Positions 14,969 to 18,267 of a stretch of DNA of 18,267 nucleotides are shown here, in pieces. Origin of the DNA: Peptacetobacter sp900539645 (lineage in GTDB: Bacteria; Bacillota; Clostridia; Peptostreptococcales; Peptostreptococcaceae); contig NZ_JBLOUI010000045.1 in assembly GCF_047807365.1 (NCBI RefSeq), positions 1 to 18,267 on the forward strand, written 5' to 3'. The notes beneath the pieces are model-generated. The model did not search any database and was not told the origin of the DNA. It saw nothing but the letters and a program-made list of their open reading frames with translations. A program made the translations under genes and the position numbers. Within the stretch, counting starts at the first letter, position 1. Each line of letters starts with the position of its first letter.

Positions 14969-15742
14969 CTATTTTCCTAGAAATCCTCCATCAACAGGAA
15001 TTATCGCTCCACTTACATAATCAGATGCACTACTTGCTAAGAAAATCGCCGCTCCCTGTAGATCCTCAGGTTTACCCCAACGATGCATAGGAATTCTGCT
15101 AGTTACTTCTTCATATTGTTTTGGATTATAGCTCTTCATGTTTGCAGTTAAGTCTGTTTCCATATACCCTGGAGCTATTGCATTTACTTGCACTCCACGA
15201 GATGACCATTCATTTGAAAAAGCCTTTGTAAGCTGCATAACAGCACCTTTTGTTGCAGTGTATGCAGGTATAGATTCGCTTCCGATAAATGATGTCAATG
15301 AAGCTATATTTATTATCTTTCCACTTCCCTGTTCTAGCATCACTCTTCCTGCAAGCTGAGAAATTTTGAATAAAGAGCTTAGATTTACATTTATAATTTT
15401 GTCCCACATTTCGACAGGAAAATCCTCAGCCTTGCAGCGATGTTGCATTCCTGCACAGTTTACAAGTACGTCTAGTCTATTGTCTAAAAGTTCTATGACT
15501 TCATCAAAAGCAGGTGCTATGTTTTCTGCGTTATCTAGGTTAAGCACAACACCATGAACTATCCCACCAGTAGAGTTTTTAAGTTTTTCAACAGATTCGA
15601 ATACTTTTTCTGATGTTCCAGTTATCACTACCTCTGCTCCAGCTTTTAGAAATCCTTCTGCCATACCATAGCCAAGACCTCTACTTCCACCAGTGACAAG
15701 TATTTTTTTGCCAGTTATATCAAAAATATTAAAATTATTCAT
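14969..15742 (-). CDS. Short-chain dehydrogenase/reductase, KduD/gluconate 5-dehydrogenase-like
   Basis: A 257-residue classical SDR with a Rossmann fold. Residues 17-24 give the cofactor-binding TGGSRGLG, NCAG is at 95-98, and the catalytic tetrad is Asn120, Ser148, Tyr161 and Lys165 (YTATK). The C-terminal part reads VNAIAPGYMETDLT and ASDYVSGAIIPVDGGF. The overall pattern, including RIPMHRWGKPEDL, resembles 2-deoxy-D-gluconate 3-dehydrogenase (KduD) and gluconate 5-dehydrogenase, enzymes of sugar-acid use. No sugar-acid genes accompany it, so the substrate is uncertain. A GGGGGAAT site precedes the ATG. The gene is monocistronic, divergent from copy B and convergent with marR. Confidence 0.88.
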   Translation of the reverse strand: MNNFNIFDITGKKILVTGGSRGLGYGMAEGFLKAGAEVVITGTSEKVFESVEKLKNSTGGIVHGVVLNLDNAENIAPAFDEVIELLDNRLDVLVNCAGMQHRCKAEDFPVEMWDKIINVNLSSLFKISQLAGRVMLEQGSGKIINIASLTSFIGSESIPAYTATKGAVMQLTKAFSNEWSSRGVQVNAIAPGYMETDLTANMKSYNPKQYEEVTSRIPMHRWGKPEDLQGAAIFLASSASDYVSGAIIPVDGGFLGK

Positions 15743-15886
15743 ATCTATTCCCCCTATTTTTTTAAATATTTTTTAAGAACCTATTTAATTGTACACCTAA
15801 TCATTGAATTTTTTCTATATTAGTATAATAATTTTCTCTTTTGTTAATGATATAGTTGTAAAACTATTTAGAAATGGAGTGATTAT

Positions 15887-16489
15887 ATGAGAACACCAAA
15901 AAGTTATTCTAATCTTGTTAATAGTAATAAAATAACTTTAGAAATTTTAGGTGAAGTTCTCTATTCTATCAATAAGAGAGCTAAAAACTGGAGGGATCAA
16001 AAGAGGAGGTATAAGTATTATGATAAATATGACTATTACGGAACTGCTCTAGAAAACGAAGAAAAATACTATAAAATGAAATCTGATATTTTAGAAAAAC
16101 TAGAACCTATAGTGATTCATAAAGAAATAAGATTCAACTCAGAGCGCAAAAGAATCTATAATACTGATGATAAATATGATAAAATAGATCCTTCAATTGT
16201 AATAAAGAAAGGTCGAAAAAAGAATAAAAAAACTGGTGAAGTGAAGAAGTTCAAGGTTATCAAGAATAAAATTGATGTATCCGTCTACTACTTGTATTAT
16301 GAAGTCGGTAAATACACATTTCATCAACCAATAAATAAAACAGAGCTTAAAAAATATAATCATCTTGAGATATGCGATTTATATGATTTAATTACATATG
16401 GAAAAGATATAAATGAATTGCTTAGTACTCAGTTTTGCAAGAAAGTTTATGAAAAATTAATGGATGGAAGCTTAGAAATTATAGATTAG
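15887..16489 (+). CDS. Unrecognised Tyr/Lys-rich protein, copy B with central basic insert
   Basis: A 200-residue homologue of the protein at 10968-11429, from a family I do not recognise. Residues 1-71 and 129-200 align with copy A, and 23 of 26 residues are identical across the block starting KITLEILGEV. Residues about 73-128 are a Lys/Arg-rich segment with no counterpart in A, including KKGRKKNKKTGEVKK, which could bind nucleic acid. No signal peptide or membrane helix is seen. ATG 15887 follows GGAGTGAT. A TATAAT at 15824-15829 preceded by TAG mirrors the TAGTATAAT in front of copy A. The gene stands alone, with its own terminator. Synonymous sites between the copies differ widely, so the duplication or separate acquisition is not recent. 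Confidence 0.8.
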   Translation: MRTPKSYSNLVNSNKITLEILGEVLYSINKRAKNWRDQKRRYKYYDKYDYYGTALENEEKYYKMKSDILEKLEPIVIHKEIRFNSERKRIYNTDDKYDKIDPSIVIKKGRKKNKKTGEVKKFKVIKNKIDVSVYYLYYEVGKYTFHQPINKTELKKYNHLEICDLYDLITYGKDINELLSTQFCKKVYEKLMDGSLEIID

Positions 16490-16501
16490 ATTTGTAAATA
16501 G

Positions 16502-16550
16502 AAAAGGCAAGATAGTAATTAGCTAAATTATAGCTATTATCTTGCCTTTT
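16502..16550 (+). terminator. Terminator of copy B
   Basis: A 13-bp perfect stem AAAAGGCAAGATA/TATCTTGCCTTTT encloses a 23-base loop in which AGCT repeats can pair to extend the hairpin. It begins 12 bases after the stop codon. Confidence 0.85.
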
Positions 16551-16572
16551 CTTATCCATTATAATCAAAAGG

Positions 16573-16608
16573 CCTGACTTGGTCCGCATTGTTAAGAGGC
16601 GTGTCAGG
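16573..16608. other. GC-rich inverted repeat of uncertain role
   Basis: CCTGAC and GTCAGG are separated by 24 bases containing a possible inner CGC/GCG pair, in an otherwise AT-rich gap. On the minus strand it is followed by CCTTTTGATT, so it could terminate the three-gene cluster to its right, although its interior is more complex than a plain terminator. A mobile-element remnant or a small structured RNA is possible. Confidence 0.4.
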
Positions 16609-16659
16609 TACTGTTAATCATAATATTAATTTACTTGTTATATTTTGTCAAATTTATTA

Positions 16660-17274
16660 TCAAATCAAAAACATAAATACAACTATTGGAGAAATTATAT
16701 TTACAGCTGCGTGAATTATCCAGCCATAGATTATACTTCCATCTGCTTTATTTCTAGAAAGCCATCCAAGTGCGTATCCAATTCCACCTGTAAGAAGAAA
16801 AATTATCACCATTGGCAAAATTCCCTTTCCTACAACAGAAACTATATGTATACCACCAAAAATTATCGCTTGAATAACATTTCCACCATTTCCCAGTTTT
16901 TCAAATAATCTATTACCTAAAAATCCTCTAAAAAATATTTCCTCAGATAGTGATGTTTGTACAACTGCCCAGATTAATATAACTAATATTGTCTGCATAC
17001 TCCAACCATATTGTTTATATGCATCAACTGTAAACCCTGTATATGTCAAACTATTTGTGTTGTAAAGATAGAGATATGGCAATATTATTATAACTAAAAA
17101 AGAGATAAATATTATCGCCATGTATTTAAACACATTATTTTCAGTAGTCTTAAATCCAATCCAATAAAAAAATCCCTTTACTCTCTTTTCTTTAACAAGA
17201 TAAAATATAAACGGAATAGCTATCAATATAACTACTTAAAGGATTGCACTTATCAACTGGTTTATCAAAATCAT
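16660..17274 (-). pseudogene. CPBP-family intramembrane protease gene with a nonsense codon at position 13
   Basis: The product belongs to the CPBP (CAAX protease/bacteriocin-processing, Abi) family of membrane glutamic-type proteases. The motifs are EEIFFR (Glu111, Glu112, Arg116), FGGIH (His143) and HAAVN (His188, Asn192), with several hydrophobic helices. The apparent true start is ATG 17274, directly behind AGGTGGTGAT. The first twelve codons read MILINQLISAIL, then TAA (17238-17236), then VVILIAIPFIF, all in one frame. A single C-to-T change from CAA would explain the stop. The open part could only start at TTG 17226, which has no ribosome binding site, so little product is expected unless there is reinitiation or a sequence error. 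The motifs downstream are intact, implying recent loss. It is third in a cluster, 32 bases after the SnoaL-like gene. Confidence 0.75.
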
Positions 17275-17306
17275 ACATATCACCACCTATTTAGAATAAT
17301 TTAAAC

Positions 17307-17726
17307 TTAGAACCAATTTATATTTTCATTTCTAAACTTAGGCTCATCGCTATTTTGATATGGATTGTAATTATTAATATTACAACCAAATTCTTTTAAC
17401 GATTTAATTTTATTATCTCTTGTCCATTCTATTAATGAAATACCATCAAATTCTTCAATTACTCCATTGTTCATCTCATTTTTAAAATACCATTCTACAA
17501 TAGTTTGATTTTCTTTATGGAAAAATTGGTTGATTTTCCAAACAATAACCTTTCCCCTAGTATTCCATTCATCAAACCAGTGTTTTACTGTTTCAATATT
17601 TTCATATTTAGGCCCCCAGCTTTCAGTATAAATAACATCTTCAGCAAAAATTTTATTAATTCCATAATCTTTCTGCTTAATCCACATATCAAACCACAAG
17701 CTAATTAATTTTTCTCTTTCATGCAT
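17307..17726 (-). CDS. SnoaL-like (NTF2-superfamily) protein
   Basis: A 139-residue soluble protein with the pattern of the SnoaL-like/NTF2 superfamily: an N-terminal helix REKLISLWFDMW, a segment FAEDVIYTESWGPKYENIETVKHWFDEW, then antiparallel strands with TIVEWYFKNEM, EEFDGISLIEWTRDNKIKSL. The fold forms a cone-shaped pocket and is used by many small enzymes and binding proteins, so no substrate can be assigned. AAGGAGAT lies about 10 bases before the ATG. It is 16 bases after the unknown gene at 17743-18120 and 32 bases before the CPBP gene, so all three are probably one transcript. Confidence 0.75.
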   Translation of the reverse strand: MHEREKLISLWFDMWIKQKDYGINKIFAEDVIYTESWGPKYENIETVKHWFDEWNTRGKVIVWKINQFFHKENQTIVEWYFKNEMNNGVIEEFDGISLIEWTRDNKIKSLKEFGCNINNYNPYQNSDEPKFRNENINWF

Positions 17727-17742
17727 AAATTAAGCATCTCCT

Positions 17743-18120
17743 TTATCTTTCAATTGCCATCTTCGCTAATCTAGCATCTCCCCAAGGAGTCTTTATCATA
17801 GCATCTCCATCAATAATTCCCGCTCTAACAATTGTAACCACCTCATCAGAATTAGATAGCTTAACTCCATTGATTTCAACATTTTCTGCAAACTCATCAT
17901 AAGTATCATATCTAGCATTATTAAAGACAAAATATATATTTTCTTGTCTTTCCTCGCTATTCGGAGTTAATACAGATCCCATAGTGTACATATCGTCATC
18001 TAACATAAATTCTATCAAGCAAAATGCAATTCCATCGTCATAATCTGATTTTATAATCGAAAATATGTCCTTTAACTTTATATCAAGTGTTTTCTTCTCT
18101 TTTTTCTTAGACCAAAACAT
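17743..18120 (-). CDS. Unrecognised small acidic cytosolic protein
   Basis: I do not recognise this 125-residue protein. It opens with a basic MFWSKKKEKK and continues as a mostly acidic, strand-rich sequence without membrane segments or a signal peptide. The C-terminal third reads VVTIVRAGIIDGDAMIKTPWGDARLAKM, which may be a compact conserved core. The start is well supported by GGAGGA with ATG 6 bases further. It is the first gene of the cluster with the SnoaL-like and CPBP genes. The IS end lies about 60 bases upstream, so the cluster may have lost its original promoter or acquired a new one. Confidence 0.7.
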   Translation of the reverse strand: MFWSKKKEKKTLDIKLKDIFSIIKSDYDDGIAFCLIEFMLDDDMYTMGSVLTPNSEERQENIYFVFNNARYDTYDEFAENVEINGVKLSNSDEVVTIVRAGIIDGDAMIKTPWGDARLAKMAIER

Positions 18121-18192
18121 ACATATTCCTCCATAAATTTATATTTATTTTTTGTTCCTTGAATTTATAATCTAAGTGCAACAAAAAAAAGA

Positions 18193-18262
18193 ACTCATAT
18201 CATTTTCTTGGTATAATATTCATGCCAACAAAAATTAAAACCAAGGAGAAAATGATATGAGT
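18193..18262. promoter_or_regulatory. Long inverted repeat burying the transposase start, with extended -10 in its loop
   Basis: ACTCATATCATTTTC (18193-18207) pairs perfectly with 18248-18262, and TTGG (18208-18211) pairs with CCAA (18241-18244), leaving GGA of the Shine-Dalgarno as a bulge. The right arm contains part of AAGGAG (18243-18248) and the ATG (18257-18259). TGGTATAAT (18209-18217) is an extended -10 promoter whose start site falls inside the loop. Transcripts made there lack the left arm and are free, while read-through from outside would fold and hide the start. On the minus strand the hairpin is followed by TCTTTTTTTT and reads as a terminator. Confidence 0.6.
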
Positions 18263-18267
18263 CTATA
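18257..18267 (+). CDS. Start of a probable transposase gene, truncated by window edge
   Basis: ATG AGT CTA follows AAGGAG with 8 bases spacing. Only three full codons are inside the window, so the transposase assignment rests on the surrounding IS-like structure and not on the protein. Confidence 0.4.

Larger units (their letters stand above)
18178..18267 (+). mobile_element. Left end of an insertion sequence, cut by window edge
   Basis: The last 90 bases have the layout of an IS left end: GTGCAAC at 18177-18183 (TGCAAC-type ends occur in IS30-like elements), an A-run, a long inverted repeat around an internal promoter, and a strong ribosome binding site with an ORF start running off the window. 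The exact boundary and family are not provable without the rest of the element. Confidence 0.45.

Noticed and set aside
10968..16489. Phage-defence or toxin-antitoxin system formed by copies A and B
   Set aside because: No nuclease, helicase, kinase or toxin motif is visible in either protein and no partner gene is shared between the two loci.
16573..16608. Integron attC site
   Set aside because: The paired ends do not give the required GTTRRRY/RYYYAAC core arrangement, and no integron gene is near.

Overview
The window comes from a low-GC Gram-positive anaerobe, most likely Peptostreptococcaceae or a close clostridial relative. This is inferred from strong AGGAGG-type ribosome binding sites, heavy ATA and AAA use, a Feo operon with the small Cys-rich FeoB-associated protein, and a surface protein built on three cell-wall-binding (CWB2) modules, an anchoring type known from Clostridioides and relatives. 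The species cannot be fixed from the sequence alone.

Layout. 1-2865 (minus): an M18 aminopeptidase cut by the left edge, and upstream of it a POT/PTR2-family transporter with a hairpin-rich leader. 2866-3663: a very AT-rich intergenic stretch holding that leader and a promoter for the next gene. 3664-5565: a ZIP-type metal transporter (plus) convergent with a DUF389 membrane protein (minus), sharing a bidirectional terminator. 5566-8509: an iron-uptake operon feoA-feoB-FeoB-associated protein behind a promoter surrounded by Fur-like palindromes. 8523-10652 (minus): a secreted CWB2/BspA-type leucine-rich-repeat surface protein. 10968-11476: an unrecognised Tyr/Lys-rich protein (copy A) followed by a 9-codon ORF. 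11523-14225 (minus): an operon reading MalY-type C-S lyase, DAACS symporter, monothiol glutaredoxin-like protein, divergent from a MarR regulator at 14381-14857. Two identical 21-bp repeats lie between them and look like the MarR operators. 14969-15742 (minus): a KduD-like short-chain dehydrogenase. 15887-16489: a second, longer copy (B) of the unrecognised family. 16660-18120 (minus): a three-gene cluster of unknown protein, SnoaL-like protein and CPBP membrane protease, the last interrupted near its start by an in-frame TAA. 18178-18267: the left end of an insertion sequence, with the transposase start codon buried in a long hairpin.

How it fits together. The window has several nutrient and metal import units: peptide-type transport plus aminopeptidase, ZIP metals, ferrous iron, and an amino-acid symporter coupled to a PLP lyase. 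The symporter lacks the arginine that acidic-substrate members use, and it is co-transcribed with a C-S lyase and a glutaredoxin-like protein. I therefore infer import and beta-elimination of a sulfur or other neutral amino acid under MarR control. Accessory features concentrate on the right side: the A/B family, a duplicated terminator hairpin, the broken CPBP gene and the IS end.

The observations most worth a second look are the POT protein without its ExxER motif and its structured leader, the MarR operator arrangement, the A/B family with a variable central insert, and the IS-end hairpin. I found no rRNA, tRNA, CRISPR array or recognisable defence island.
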